This document shows positions 10,333-21,665 of a DNA stretch of 64,000 nucleotides, piece after piece. Under the pieces are notes generated by a model. That model was not told where the DNA came from and made no database searches. It saw only the letters and a program-made list of their open reading frames with translations. Made by a program: the position numbers and the translations under genes. The stretch is from Trichodelitschia bisporula (lineage: Eukaryota > Ascomycota > Dothideomycetes > Phaeotrichales > Phaeotrichaceae): contig ML996689.1 in assembly GCA_010356995.1 (NCBI GenBank), positions 64,836 to 128,835 on the forward strand, given 5' to 3'. The first letter of the stretch is position 1; every line of letters begins with the position of its first letter.

Positions 10333-11877
10333 ATGTTTTCCGTTTCTGGATGGAACATATCCGCTCCCTTGAAAGCTCAGGAAGACAATTCTGCTGCTGC
10401 CGCAAAACCCGAGAATCCAAAGAAGCGCAAGCGATTGAACCAGGCCAAGAGCACGCCAGTCACTGCGGAGAATGTCGTTGATCTATGGTCGAAACATATT
10501 GGTGATGAGGAGGATGGAGCAGCTAAGAGGCCCAAGTTGGATCAGGCCGGAAAGAAGAAGCGAGTGCGCAAGCCTAAGGGGCCAAAAGACGGCAATGAGA
10601 AATCTCCCAAAGTGGATGAGGACGACCAGCAGACCGAACCTACAGAGCCCGAACCAATTCCGCAGTCAGTAGACGACTCCAGCGCCCAGAAGCCGAAGAA
10701 GGACAAGAAGAGCAATAAAGACAAGAAGGACAAGCTCCGCAAGCCCGTCGAAGCATCCAATCCCACCGACAAGCCCGCCAAACCCACCAAACCCACCTCA
10801 ACCACCGCCGCAACCACCCTCTCCCTCCCCCCAGCAGTAAACCTAACCCCCCTCCAAACCTCTATGCGCGCCAAACTCGCCTCCGCCCGCTTCCGCCACC
10901 TAAACCAAACCCTCTACACCACCACCTCTACCAGCGCCCTCTCCCTCTTCACTCAAAACCCGGACATGTTCACCGAGTACCACGCCGGCTTCGCCCAGCA
11001 AGTCGAGGTCTGGCCCGAGAATCCAGTGGACACGTATATAGCCGACATCCGCGCGCGCGGTGCCGTGAAACTAAACGCCAAGGGCGAGAGGAAGGGCCAT
11101 AAGACCGACGCCGAAGCGGGCGTCCCGCCGCTCCCGCGCGTTCACGGCGAGTGCACGATCGCGGATCTAGGCTGCGGGTCCGCGCGCCTGGCCGCGGAGC
11201 TCCAACCCCAGCTCAAAAAACTCCATATCCAAATCCGCAGCTTCGACCTCGCGGCCCCCTCCCCCCTCATCGAAAAAGCAGACATAGCCTCCCTCCCCCT
11301 CCCCCCCTCCTCCATCGACATCGCCATCTTCTGCCTCGCGCTCATGGGGACAAACTGGACAGATTTCATCGACGAGGCGTGGCGGGTGCTGCGCTGGCGG
11401 GGCGAGTTATGGGTCGCGGAGATCAAGAGCCGTTTCGCGGGCCGGAAGGACAAGGTGGTTGAGCATAGTGTGGGGAAGAAGAAGAAGCATGGGAATCAAC
11501 GGTCTGAGGCGGAGAGGAAGAGGGCGGTGGAGGCGGAGACGAAGACAGAGGATGCGTTGGCTGTGGAGGTGGATGGCGTGGAGGCGAAGCGCGAGACAGA
11601 TGTTGCGGCTTTTGTGGATGTGCTGCGGGGAAGAGGGTTTGTGCTTGATGGGGATACGGCGAGCGCTGTTGATATGGGGAACAAGATGTTTGTGCGGTTG
11701 CGCTTCATCAAGGGCGCGACACCCGTGCGCGGCAAGAACGTGCGAAAGGAAGGCGCGGCCGGGGCAGGGGCGGAGACGTGGAAGCCGAAGCAAAAGGGCA
11801 AGTGGCTCGAGGAGCCGGCCATCAGCCCCGAGGACGAAAACGCGGTGCTCAAGCCATGTGTTTACAAACTCCGGTAG
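10333..11877 (+). CDS. RRP8: 25S rRNA adenine-N1 methyltransferase Rrp8
   Basis: 514 aa, single exon. Rrp8 is a nucleolar SAM-dependent enzyme that methylates N1 of a conserved adenine in large-subunit rRNA and supports ribosome biogenesis. The first ~165 residues are Lys-rich and basic, as in nucleolar targeting tails. The methyltransferase domain follows: motif I CTIADLGCGSARLAA, then SFDLAAPSPLIEKADIASLP and IDIAIFCLALMGTNWTDFI. The block RVLRWRGELWVAEIKSRF is very characteristic of Rrp8. An insertion rich in Lys and Glu sits between the last strands. The start was placed at MFSVSGWNI because Rrp8 proteins begin with MF-V-W; the frame is open 66 codons further upstream through the inverted repeat. 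It converges with the next gene over 69 bp. Confidence 0.93.
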   Translation: MFSVSGWNISAPLKAQEDNSAAAAKPENPKKRKRLNQAKSTPVTAENVVDLWSKHIGDEEDGAAKRPKLDQAGKKKRVRKPKGPKDGNEKSPKVDEDDQQTEPTEPEPIPQSVDDSSAQKPKKDKKSNKDKKDKLRKPVEASNPTDKPAKPTKPTSTTAATTLSLPPAVNLTPLQTSMRAKLASARFRHLNQTLYTTTSTSALSLFTQNPDMFTEYHAGFAQQVEVWPENPVDTYIADIRARGAVKLNAKGERKGHKTDAEAGVPPLPRVHGECTIADLGCGSARLAAELQPQLKKLHIQIRSFDLAAPSPLIEKADIASLPLPPSSIDIAIFCLALMGTNWTDFIDEAWRVLRWRGELWVAEIKSRFAGRKDKVVEHSVGKKKKHGNQRSEAERKRAVEAETKTEDALAVEVDGVEAKRETDVAAFVDVLRGRGFVLDGDTASAVDMGNKMFVRLRFIKGATPVRGKNVRKEGAAGAGAETWKPKQKGKWLEEPAISPEDENAVLKPCVYKLR

Positions 11878-11946
11878 TTGCCTCTATATGTTTCTACGCC
11901 GATAATCTATGTTACAGACTCAATCCCATCAATTGCCTGTTTTGCT

Positions 11947-13223
11947 TTACATGACACCCTTCCGCTGCGGCTGCATTCCCGCCCACAGCACGATCGGCGG
12001 CCCTGTCATCCGCAGCAGCAGCAGCAGTACGCCCACACCGCTGGCCAGGATGACAGCATGTCGCGTACGCGGCCGCCGCTCGCCGAATTCGGCCCATGCG
12101 CGCAGTCCGGACGCGACCTGCTGCCGGATCGTCTCACCACCGAGCTTATAGTAGATCAATCCCGCGAGCGCGATGCTGTAGCCAAAGAACTGCGTGCCTG
12201 TAACGGGGGAGGCGAAGAGCAGGATCGAGGCCGTGACGAGGAGGATGTCTTTCAGGACGCCGCAGAGGGTGAGGACCAGGGAGGAGGTTTTGCCGATCTG
12301 CGTTGCGGTTAGTAGGTGAGTGGAAGGAGGGGAAAGGGGGGATACCAGGAGGACGAGCGAGACGTTGAGCATGAATGCGACGCTCGCGTTAGCAATGAGG
12401 TTCCCCACGCCGACGCGCCAGATGTCCGCGCTACTAATGACCGGAACCTCGACGGCGAGGGCGACGATCCCGTTCATCAGCGCGCAGATCGGGGCGTAGT
12501 AGTAAAGGCTGACGATGGGGTCCATCTTGTACTGCGCGCTGTTGAGCAGGCGCTCAATCAGCACGAGGCGCATGGCCTCGAAGCATGTCGCGCCGGCCTG
12601 GTACAAGAATCCAGTGAGGTTGAAGTGGATCTCGCCGTATGAGGCGATTACGACGCCGAGCACGATCACGAGGACTTTTAGCAGCGTTGGCTTGGAGAAA
12701 GGCGCTATGCCGAAGGTCCAGGTGAAGGTGAGGACGACGACCGGGTTCGTGGCTTTGAGCATTTGGATGAAGGCGACGCTGAGGTACAGGTAGGCTTTGT
12801 TGCCGCAGATCAGACTGAGACTGAAGAAGAAGCCTACTGGCATGATGGCTTTGATGTACACGCGTGGTGTCATCTTCACGCTGTGCCGCTGATCGAGCAG
12901 TGTCGTACTATGTGCCATGATTTGGGTCATTATTGTCGCAAATGCCATGTGCCACGTCGTGAGGATAACGGGGTAGCGGAATCCGAGCGTGTCGAGTATC
13001 CATTTGTTGTACAAGATCGTGCCACTGCTGAAGGCAATCCATGCGCTGTATGTGGTGTGAGTGACAGCCTCAAGTTGCGAGCGGTACTCGGTACTTACGC
13101 AACGTAGAAAGCGGCATGGGGCGACGACGGCTTCTCCACGGGCTTCTCCAGCAAGGTATCCACATCCGCGCGGTCAAGAATTTCTAGCTCTTCAGAGAGC
13201 CGTTCGGGGTCCTTGGAAGCCAT
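11947..13223 (-). CDS. Triose-phosphate/nucleotide-sugar translocator family protein (TPT/EamA)
   Basis: Model: complement(join(11947..12297, 12346..13045, 13099..13223)), 391 aa. The 53-bp first intron joins HAAFYVA to AWIAFSSGTILYNKWIL, restoring the TM1 signature of the family; the 48-bp second intron joins NVSLVLL to IGKTSSLVLTL. About ten hydrophobic helices are present. SVAFIQMLKATNPVVVL and GKTSSLVLTLCGVLKD are typical of fungal DUF250/TPT transporters, which sit in Golgi or ER membranes and exchange phosphorylated sugars or nucleotide sugars. The cargo cannot be inferred. The start MASKDPERLSEELEIL gives the usual short acidic cytosolic N-terminus. Confidence 0.9.
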
Positions 13224-14994
13224 TGCGCAGTTGGAGAGCGAGTTAGCGAGGTAGCGAGCGAAGAAGAGGCCAAAGTCGCAGCAACGCGCGCGGGCAAACG
13301 CACGCAAATAAGCACCCAAGAAATGCAAAGGGTCGTCTAATAACGGATAAGATGCAATATACGCCGTGCCGTCGGCCGTTCGCCAGGCAATTTACAAGCC
13401 AGATACTGGGGACGGGGATCGTCATGGCAGCTTTGCGTGCGGGCTTGGCGCGGGGGGGTATTCTGGATGCATCGTCTCAGGCTCGGAACGAAATGCAGTT
13501 CTTTGCAGCATGGGGAATGGTTCGGAGTGTGTGGAGATCTTGGGCTTTGGATGTGTCGTGTTGTGTCTCAAGGACGTCGGGAGGGGCCGAGGGGTAGGGG
13601 TTTTGGAGGTTGTTTCGAGGCCGCCCGGTACAGCTTGAGCTTGAAGTACAGTGGGCCGAGACCGTGACAACGTCCGATGTTCTAGAAATTCCCATTTGAC
13701 AGTGACAAGCATCTTTAGTCGAGTCAGTGGAATGAACGCACGGCAAAGACATATCGGACAGGCACTCAACTGTCCGACATGACGGATATGGTTTGATTCC
13801 TTGGGCGGCCAGGTGTCTTCAATAACTGCGTCCATGCAGCCATTCAGTAACCACGTATGATGCTATGCCAGAATATTCATGTCCGCAAGGCACCTCATGG
13901 CGATGAGCATCATCGTTGCTGGTTCAGGGAGTGTCGACATCAGTCACAAGATTGGATGGAATGTGAGGTCGCGATGCAATCCGCCCGTATGTACTTGGTG
14001 GATAGATAATATGGGAGGGGTGAAAGGTGTTGATGGTTGAGGCAAGAGGAAGGAGTATGTTGTCGATGTGAGACCATGCTTCGTCATCCAGCCGTATGCG
14101 GGAGTCACGATCCATAACTTCGGCAGGAACCACCTCCCCCCCGATACCGCTGGTAAATGGTCTGGCAGTAACCTCATGCCACTGAACGACCAGTGCAAAA
14201 TGGCCAGCGAGCTCCCAAAGCCTTTGGTACCCTCAAGTCCCAGTGCCGGCCACTAGACATCTGTCCAGGGTTATTACCCGGGTACTGGTATGAGCTGACC
14301 ATAGGGAACCTTGACATTCCATTGAGAGCCATGGCGAGCGCACCGGGAATCAAAGTCTCCGCTATACCTTTCAGTCCCGTCGGCGTGGAGTCCGGCGCGT
14401 GATATCGTGCCCCCGCATGGGAGCATATTGATTTCTGAGTACACACCTAGATCAAATGAAGCGTTAGCGAAAGCTCCATCTAGATGACAAGGGTGTATGT
14501 CTGCTCATATATAAACGCCGCTGGCTTGCCGGAGCAATTTCAGCTCATCGCACTTCGAGAAAGTCGGGGCGGGTAGAGAGATGACAGTTTATACCGCGAG
14601 ATGTAACAGGAAGAAGCTGCTTACATTTTTATGGATTTAGCGGAGAGCTACAGTGTTTCTCCTCAATCATACCCGAGCCTCAGTTCGACGGAAGAGGTTG
14701 AACTAAGCCTGGCAGTATGCGGGACGATATCGTATTCGGTGCAATTAACCGTTCTTCTCACTCAGTATGGGGAAGCTGGAAATGTTGTTCCCAGCGATTC
14801 TCCAACTTGCCAAACAGGAAGGATTTGGCCCCAGTTCCATGAACTTTGTAAAGGATTGCTGCCTATACCAAGAACAGGTGTTTCGTCAGGACACTGGGGT
14901 CGAATCCTTCGCTGTTGACCAGACTCGCTGGAGATGATAAGCAGATGGAAGGGCAGGAGACTCGCTGTCCCCAGCTTTGTGGTCTTCCCCAGCC
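13224..14994. other. Intergenic region, 1.8 kb
   Basis: No supported gene. A TATA-like ATATATAAAC lies near 14506. An ORF at 14631-14918 has no recognisable features and I do not call it. The right end includes the upstream region of the small membrane-protein gene. Confidence 0.5.
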
Positions 14995-15719
14995 ATGGCT
15001 GGAATCGGACTTCAACGCAATGCCTCCTCGGAGTGCATCATCGCCAGATCAATGAATTTAGTAGAGCCCGCGGCACCGGCGGAAGCTTCAGAGTCAACCC
15101 CACTAATTCCCAAACCAGTGCGTAGGTCACCGCTCGTCTTCTTAATGTGCGCGGCTCGATTGATCATCATCGCACTGGGGATTGCATCACTCTCCGTGAC
15201 CATTTACGCTCACGTCAAATTCGGGGAGATATATCACTACGCCTACGCCGCCGTGAGTAGTCCCTGAAAGCGCGTGTGCTCAAGGACTGATTCCTACAGC
15301 TTCTCTTCAGCCTGGTAGGCAACATTGCGATCGTTGTTGCGAGCTTGGGTTTGAAGGCCGCCTTTGCCGGCGCGGTATTCGTTGTCCAGATCGGCCTCAT
15401 TGCTATGGCGTCGCTTGCATGGGCTTTTGTAAGCGCTGTCTTCGGGCCGTGGTTCAGGACTGGTATGCCTGGAGACGAAGACATCCCAGCACATCGTCGT
15501 CTTCGGTACCAAAACGCGGGTTTGATCGTGGCCCTGTTGTAAGCTCTCTCCCCCCGATGGCGCCGGACTTCAGAAGGCTTTGCTAGCAAGCATTGCAGCG
15601 CCGGCCATGGTATCATGTGGCTATTCCCGGATTTTGCCTACATATTTTCCTACTTCCAGAGGCTAAGAGGGTGGTGGGCTCGAGAGGTCCGCGAGCGACA
15701 AGCTTCTATCCCGGCATAG
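14995..15719 (+). CDS. Hypothetical four-helix membrane protein
   Basis: Model: join(14995..15252, 15300..15538, 15587..15719), 209 aa; acceptor 15598 instead of 15586 would give 205 aa. I do not recognise a family by name. Splicing a 47-bp intron joins YHYAYAA to LLFSLVGNIAIVV, and a second 48-bp intron adds a third exon with GIMWLFPDFAYIFSYFQ. The result has a ~45-residue soluble N-terminus, then four hydrophobic segments (LIIIALGIASLSVTIYA; LLFSLVGNIAIVVASLGL; VFVVQIGLIAMASLAWAF; and AGLIVALLF plus GIMWLFPDFAYIF), and a short basic tail ending RQASIPA. Topology and size resemble MARVEL-like fungal membrane proteins, but this is only a resemblance. Confidence 0.62.
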
Positions 15720-16439
15720 GACGAGGGCACGGTACGTCGGGAGTTGCTACGGTGAGAGTGTGCTTTCAACCTGCTGTACTCGGACGGTAGGCATCCATGC
15801 CTGACATCAGCCGTTGTTCTTGCCGAGACCAGTGACGCGGCCTCCGCTTTCCGCGATGCATGTGTGCTGCAAGGCCGGCGAATCGGGCGCAGCAAGTTCC
15901 GATGGATGGGCAGCGGATGACTGGGGGACCGGTAGGAAGATGCGTGGGCTGCAGTAGAGAATGTTTACAAAGTACAGCAGAAGGAGAACTGAACGTTGAA
16001 TTCGGGATGCAAAGACTGCGGTTGCATGAAGGCGGGCAGGTGTAGCTGGGTGGCGTTAGCTGCGGTGTACCTTAGCGGAGCAGAGGGGTCTATGGAACGA
16101 TGGTTCGTCGGTTTATAAGTTTAGCGCATGGGTAATTAGAGTATCTAACGGTAAACGATTTGTTTGATAAACATTTGCTAGATAAGCCATAAGCTTCAGT
16201 AAAGCATGTTGTTATGATATAGCCCATGCACGTTTATTTCACATCCATGGTTTTGCCAGGCGAGCAGTTGATAGAGCGGTTATAAGCCCATAAACCGTTG
16301 CCACAACGGTTATCTCTATGATAGGTGGATACCTTAGGCAGCACAGGTAGTGATGGCGTAATACGGGTACCTTGCCAAGACCGTACAGCCCACATCAAAA
16401 ATCTGAGCTTTTTCTCTCTCTCTCACACACACTCCACAC

Positions 16440-16707
16440 AGCTCTATCTCCCACTCTCCACGTAGCTCTATCTCCCGCTCTCCACGCAGCTCTGTCTCCT
16501 GCTCTCCACGTAGCTCTATCTCCCGCTCTCCACGCAGCTCTGTCCCCTGCTCTCCTCGCAGCTCTGTCTCCTACTCTCCACACAGCTCTTTCTCCCGCTC
16601 TCCATGCAGCTCTATCTCCCACTCTTCACGCAGCTCTGTCTCCCGCTCTTCATACAGCTATCTCCTACTGACTATACAGTTCTATCTCCCTCTCTCCATG
16701 TAGCTCT
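16440..16707. repeat. 24-bp minisatellite, about 11 degenerate copies
   Basis: Units read approximately GCTCTATCTCCCACTCTCCA followed by CGTA, repeated about eleven times with substitutions (Tat/Tgt, cAc/cGc, cGT/cGC). It lies inside the transposon-like element. Confidence 0.92.
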
Positions 16708-16792
16708 TATGACCGTGATACGGCTAACAAGCAGTAGAGCGGCTTTCCCGCAGTCAGGCCTATAACTAGCTAAGTATATATCTCCCCCACAA

Positions 16793-16868
16793 CCTCCTTT
16801 GACCGCATTTGACGTATTTTGAGGTCAAATGACCTCCAGCGCGGTCCTAGGGGCGAAGGAGGGGGAGG
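16793..16868. repeat. Internal imperfect palindrome inside the transposon
   Basis: Nested inverted pairs are visible: CCTCC/GGAGG, GACCGC/GCGGTC and ATTTGAC/GTCAAAT, the last around a 10-nt loop. This could form a stem-loop of ~75 nt. Confidence 0.6.
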
Positions 16869-17179
16869 AGGAACGGCTAGGCTTAATGAATGAAAGCTCA
16901 TAGCCTACCTCACATGTTTGCTGTGTGTGCGTTTATTCCCACCCATACGTATCTTAAGTAAACGTTGATAGATGGCTTAAACGCAGTCAAAGGCGGTGAA
17001 CGGGTTATAAACGCTTAGCAAGCTAACACGTTTATAGCGGTTTACTAATGTATGACTTGCTTTAGGTAGGGTAAATAAACTGTAGAGCATTGATCACAAA
17101 AATAAAACCCGTTTATTAGGATAATTATGATCCACCCATGAATCCATCGTTACAAATACCCCTCTGCTCCGCTAAGGTA

Positions 17180-20100
17180 GGCGTGAGGATCTTGTGCTCA
17201 ACGATGCCATCTACCGATGCAGATGGAACCTCATAAGAAGCCTAGTAATATTCTCCAAGCCTTGAGCTCATCTGGCTATCTCAGATCCATATCCGGTCAC
17301 CCGGTCAGCGGACAACCTTCGTTGTGCGGAACCGACACCACATTCGCTCAGCTCACGGACAATTGAATGGCCGTAGAGGTACCTTGGACGATTTCTACCC
17401 CGTCCGTACCGCCGGAATTAGCTTTGAGGCTTTGATACTGGTCTCTGGGGCGACGACATGACGCATCGTCGCATGGTCGGGGAGTGGAGACGGGCCCGGT
17501 GTCACAGGCGGACGAATGGCACCAATCTCTTACTGTCCTCGGGAATGAAGTCGTTTCATCAACAGCTTTGTGATAGCTCTTCGAGCTGTTGCTTCTCGAG
17601 CTACTGAGCTTATGTTGATGCTGTCCAAACGGCCGCTGCGAGAAGAGTCATTAGCCGATCTCTACGGAGTAGAGTGATGGCAATCGCACTTGCCTGGTAC
17701 TCAACAACTGCGCATGCCTCCCAACCTCAGCATCGCCCGCCCCACCGGACTCCGACCCCGTTGTGTAGCCATATCAAACAGTCATATCAAACAACCCAGT
17801 CCCACCGCATGATCACAACATGAAGCCGTGATCCTTCGCTAAACATCGGTAAACACACTCGACGTCACTCATCCCCACTCCCGCTCTCCCCCTCCGCGCC
17901 ACAGTGGATAGTAACCTTGGCAGGGGCACCCCGCGGCTCTGCGAAACGCGCGCCTAATCAGCGCGCCCCACCATCCATAGCCGCCGCGCCATCCACCCGC
18001 GTCAGTCATGTTACGATCGCGCCCCACAAAGCGAAATGCATCCGAAATGAACACGAGTCGCCGGTGCTATTTCTGACCGCGCCACGCTCTCTCGAAGCCG
18101 CACTTGCGCATTTAACCCAAGCCACCAAGTCGGCAGCGAAATGCTGCTCCCTACCTAGCCCGAACACGATATCCTCGAGACGAGGGCGCGAAGCTTGGCT
18201 GCATGCGCAGGGAAACACGCGAAACGGAGCGAGTGTTTCTTTGGATCGCGCAGTCGGCACGACGAGGCGGGCTGCGAAACGTGCGGGCGACGGTCACGAT
18301 GTGATGGGGATGGAGTTCGCGAGCTAAGGATGACGCCGCCGTTGCTTTTATCGAGGCCACGTCGTCTCGATGCGGCCCCCACGGGCGACCCACGGCCCCA
18401 CCCCGTGCTCGCACCCTTCATACCCGATTCCCGGCAGGGCACTGCGAGGCAGCGCCGCGGACGCACAGCGTGTTACGTGAGTCCCGGATTGCCAGCTACG
18501 AGTACCTGCGTATATACTATCGTAGAGTTCGTATACATATCGGCGAGATATCCGAAGCGGGACGCGAAGTTTGTACCAAGTACAGGGCGTCGTCAACAGT
18601 CAGCACTACTTGTGGGGAAGGGAGAAGCGTGGTATTCTAAGAGGTGACGGAGCGGAGTCGCGCCCAGCGTGGCTTGCAGCGTTCAATAACGCGGAGCGCC
18701 TCGCCGCCTCGTAGGGCCGGCGTGGGAAAAACAGATTGGAAATCCGGCAGTTGGAGGCGAGTCCTCACGGCGGGATGCAGCATTGCTGCGCCGTCACCAT
18801 TATGTTACGGGATTCCGCTGCGGAATGCGATGGCCCGACGACGGTGCGACGGACGCAAAGAGAAGGTGAAGTTTTTCGAAATGCAGGATTCATGATAGCT
18901 TCCTCTTCCTTCGGTTCATCGCAGGCGCGTTTCTGCGAGTACGGCCCGGTGGCGCAGGCGGCGCGGGTGGCGCAATGGGCGAAACGGCAATTTCAATCAT
19001 GGATCAGCTAGAGCTTCCTTCGGGACGTGGACCAGTGGTGGGCGCGATCGGGGCCAAGCCGGCGTGCGCCAGAGGGGGTATAATCTCCGATGCGCGGCTG
19101 AAGGTGGTTGTTGACAACTTCACGACTCTTTATTGACGGTGTTGACGCCGACGTTCGACGCCGTTGAAAAGCGACAGACCTAGCCTTGCACTTCGTAGAT
19201 CACGACAAAGCGCTCGAGCAAGCGCTACAGCATTTTGCTAATTTATCCTCACGGTTTAGCTGAAAGACCCGGCATCGCATCGAACGAGCCTCACAGCTCT
19301 CTCGTCAGAGTCAGGCCGTCGCACCCCGGCGGGCGTCGCAAATCAAACTGGCCAGGCGTTGCGAAACAAAGTTTCCTTGCACAAACGCCTCGACAACGTC
19401 GAGGGTTGATTCGGGCGCGGCGGGGCGTGCATATTGTTTTAATCTATCAGAGTTGGGGCAGGCTGTCATTGTGCAGCACCGGCGGGGGTTGGGAGGGTGC
19501 GTTGGGCAGCGCGCAGTCTTTGTATGAAAGCTACGAGCAGTTCTGCTTCTCTCCGGACTTCGTCTTGAGCATCGTCGACTCGGAGCCCTTTTTCATGCGA
19601 CGGACACACGCCCGGCTTTGGGCTTGCATTGGCTTGCTCCCGCTGCTGCTGCTGGCTGCCGCTCGCCGCGCGCCGCGCAGCGCTGCCGTCATCTAGCCCT
19701 GGCCGACTGCACACGCAGGCGGACGGGTGAGCGAGGCGCAGGGCGGCTGGGCGGCAGGCAGGCCAGGCCAGCTCTTTGCTAGCACTAGCTGCTTGCTTCA
19801 GTAGACCAGTGGACTGTCTCCTTCTCACGCATCGTCAATTTAGGGCCCTGGGAATTGGCCTGCAGGGGAGTCCCCACCGTTGACGCGCTGGCTGGCTAGT
19901 CGTGCGAGCGAACCTTGGACGGCCGGGCGAGCCCTGGTTTGTCGTTGTGCCCGCGTCCGTTGCGGAGCATGGCTCTGGCGGTGGGGAGTCGAGAAGATTC
20001 GGAGTCCGGACGTCGACATTGATGGTTCGGGGCAGGTGATTGTGATTCTTAGTGGGAGAGTTCGCCGTGGTAGAGTGCCTTGCTGCGCTTCTTCTAGCGA

Positions 20101-21665
20101 ATGACGGTAGAGCAGTCCGGAGGGTCGTCGTACCCCTCTTTCATGCTGGGCAGGTGAGATAGAGGAGTACAACACCACAACCAGCATCACCGTAACTGTG
20201 GACTAGAAGCCAGGTCTACCCGCCCGCTGGTGCCGTAGGCTAGGGGAGGAGGATGAGTAGGAACGGTGGATAGGTACCAGAGCATGCCATACAGAGTCGC
20301 ATGGCTCATGAATGATGAACAATTGAACATGGTCCCTGGGCATGTTCATGTACTTCTACGAGTCGTGAAATAGGGTCGGATCTGATGTTTTCGCTTCACG
20401 AGATGGTAGTGCTGCTTTCTCGGGATGAAAACGCCATGGTCATCAGCTCATGCATCTCGTATCCCTCTCTCGTTAACCCCCTTCTCTCGTCTTTGATCAA
20501 GAAACCTCCCTTCTTCCCAAAGCGTCTAGACCAGGGAACATTTTTGTGCCTTCGCGCCTGTCCAGGGCCTTGTTCGTCATGCCAATTAGGGTTTAGCGGC
20601 TTAGCGGTCCCCCTCGCTCCTCTCTTTCACGCAGCGCTACAGCGGCACCAGGCCGTCTCCCCCCCCCCCCCCCCGTCCGCCCCATTCCTCCCCTTCCTAC
20701 CCATCCACCCACCTACACCATCTCCTCCTCCTCCCAAGGCCACCACCCAAGGCTACTCTCCCTAAACTCTCTCTCCCCAATCTCATCTCTTCATTCTCCC
20801 CCTCTCTATTCCCCCCGTAACCTCCACTAAAAGTTCCACCTTCACTTCTCTCCTTCTCTCCCCTTGTCCCTTATCCACACACCCTCCTCTTCTCTCCCGA
20901 CCCTCCCCTTCGTCTCCCCCGAATCGTGGTCCAACAGTCTGCACGGCCAACTCCGCGCTACAACTTCCCGCCACCCTTCCCCCCCATCGCCAACATTCCC
21001 GCAATTCTCCCTTCGATTCCTACGGAATCACGTCGCTCCTTTCGCTCCTCGAGTCCATCCTTCGCTCATTCGTATAATCGCTCAAGCGGACCCTCACGTC
21101 CACACGCCGCTCCTTAATTCAGACTTCAAAACGCACAACGTCAAAACAGCGGACTGGCTCCGAGTCGCTCTTTTTCGCTGCGCGTCGCCCATTCTTTGTC
21201 GCCGACAATTCAGCGTACCAGGCGGGGCCTTTGTTGTGGAGTGTGTCTAGACGCTTCGGTCAAAGAGCTTGGGCTTTGAGGGTTGGAAAGAAAGAGGACA
21301 AGGAGACGAGAGGTCAAAGAGAGAGGACGAATCGGCCGGCACCAGCAACTCGCAAACCACCAAGTCACCCCGTAGCTCGATCGAGGCGATGATGGTTTAG
21401 TTCGCGCCGCCGTCAATCCTTCACCTCACATTCTCTTCGTCGATATTTGCGCATAGTTTGGTGCGTCGCGGTTTCCGTCTCGAGCAGACATCGTGGACAT
21501 CGCTGACCGTTCGCAGGTCCCTCTTTAGTCAGACTTTGTTCTGTCAAGTACACTCGTTTATACTACGTCCTGACAGTACGTTGATTGGCACTGTGAGAGG
21601 CCTGGCTGACTTCTTACAGTATAACGATCCTTGATACCCACGGCTCGACTGCTAAATCTAATACA
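17180..21665. other. 4.5-kb gene-poor region upstream of MSB2
   Basis: No supported gene or RNA. From about 20450 to 21550 the sequence becomes strongly CT-rich on the plus strand, with a run of C at about 20661-20675, which suits a long promoter plus 5' leader for MSB2. Frames in 17.9-20.1 kb are short, overlap on both strands and show no family motif. Confidence 0.5.

Larger units (their letters stand above)
16068..17179. mobile_element. 1.1-kb non-autonomous DNA transposon (MITE-like) with TA flanks
   Basis: The two ends are inverted copies: the left end reads TACCTTAGCGGAGCAGAG from 16068 and the same sequence appears inverted ending at 17179. The match continues into GGGGT and, after a few mismatches, ACGATGG, about 35 bp per arm. 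Both ends abut TA, as expected for a Tc1/mariner-type target duplication. The interior is AT-rich compared with its surroundings, holds no transposase-like frame, and contains a 24-bp minisatellite and a second inverted repeat. It therefore depends on a transposase elsewhere (inference). Confidence 0.8.

Noticed and set aside
14631-14918. 95-aa plus-strand ORF before the four-helix gene
   Set aside because: No recognisable domain or splice link to the following gene.
16372-16671. 99-aa repetitive ORF in the minisatellite
   Set aside because: It is the translation of a 24-bp repeat (an 8-residue period) within a transposon-like element, with no evidence of expression.
17860-20200. Numerous ORFs of 60-150 codons
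   Set aside because: Overlap on both strands with no motif, consistent splice sites or codon bias.
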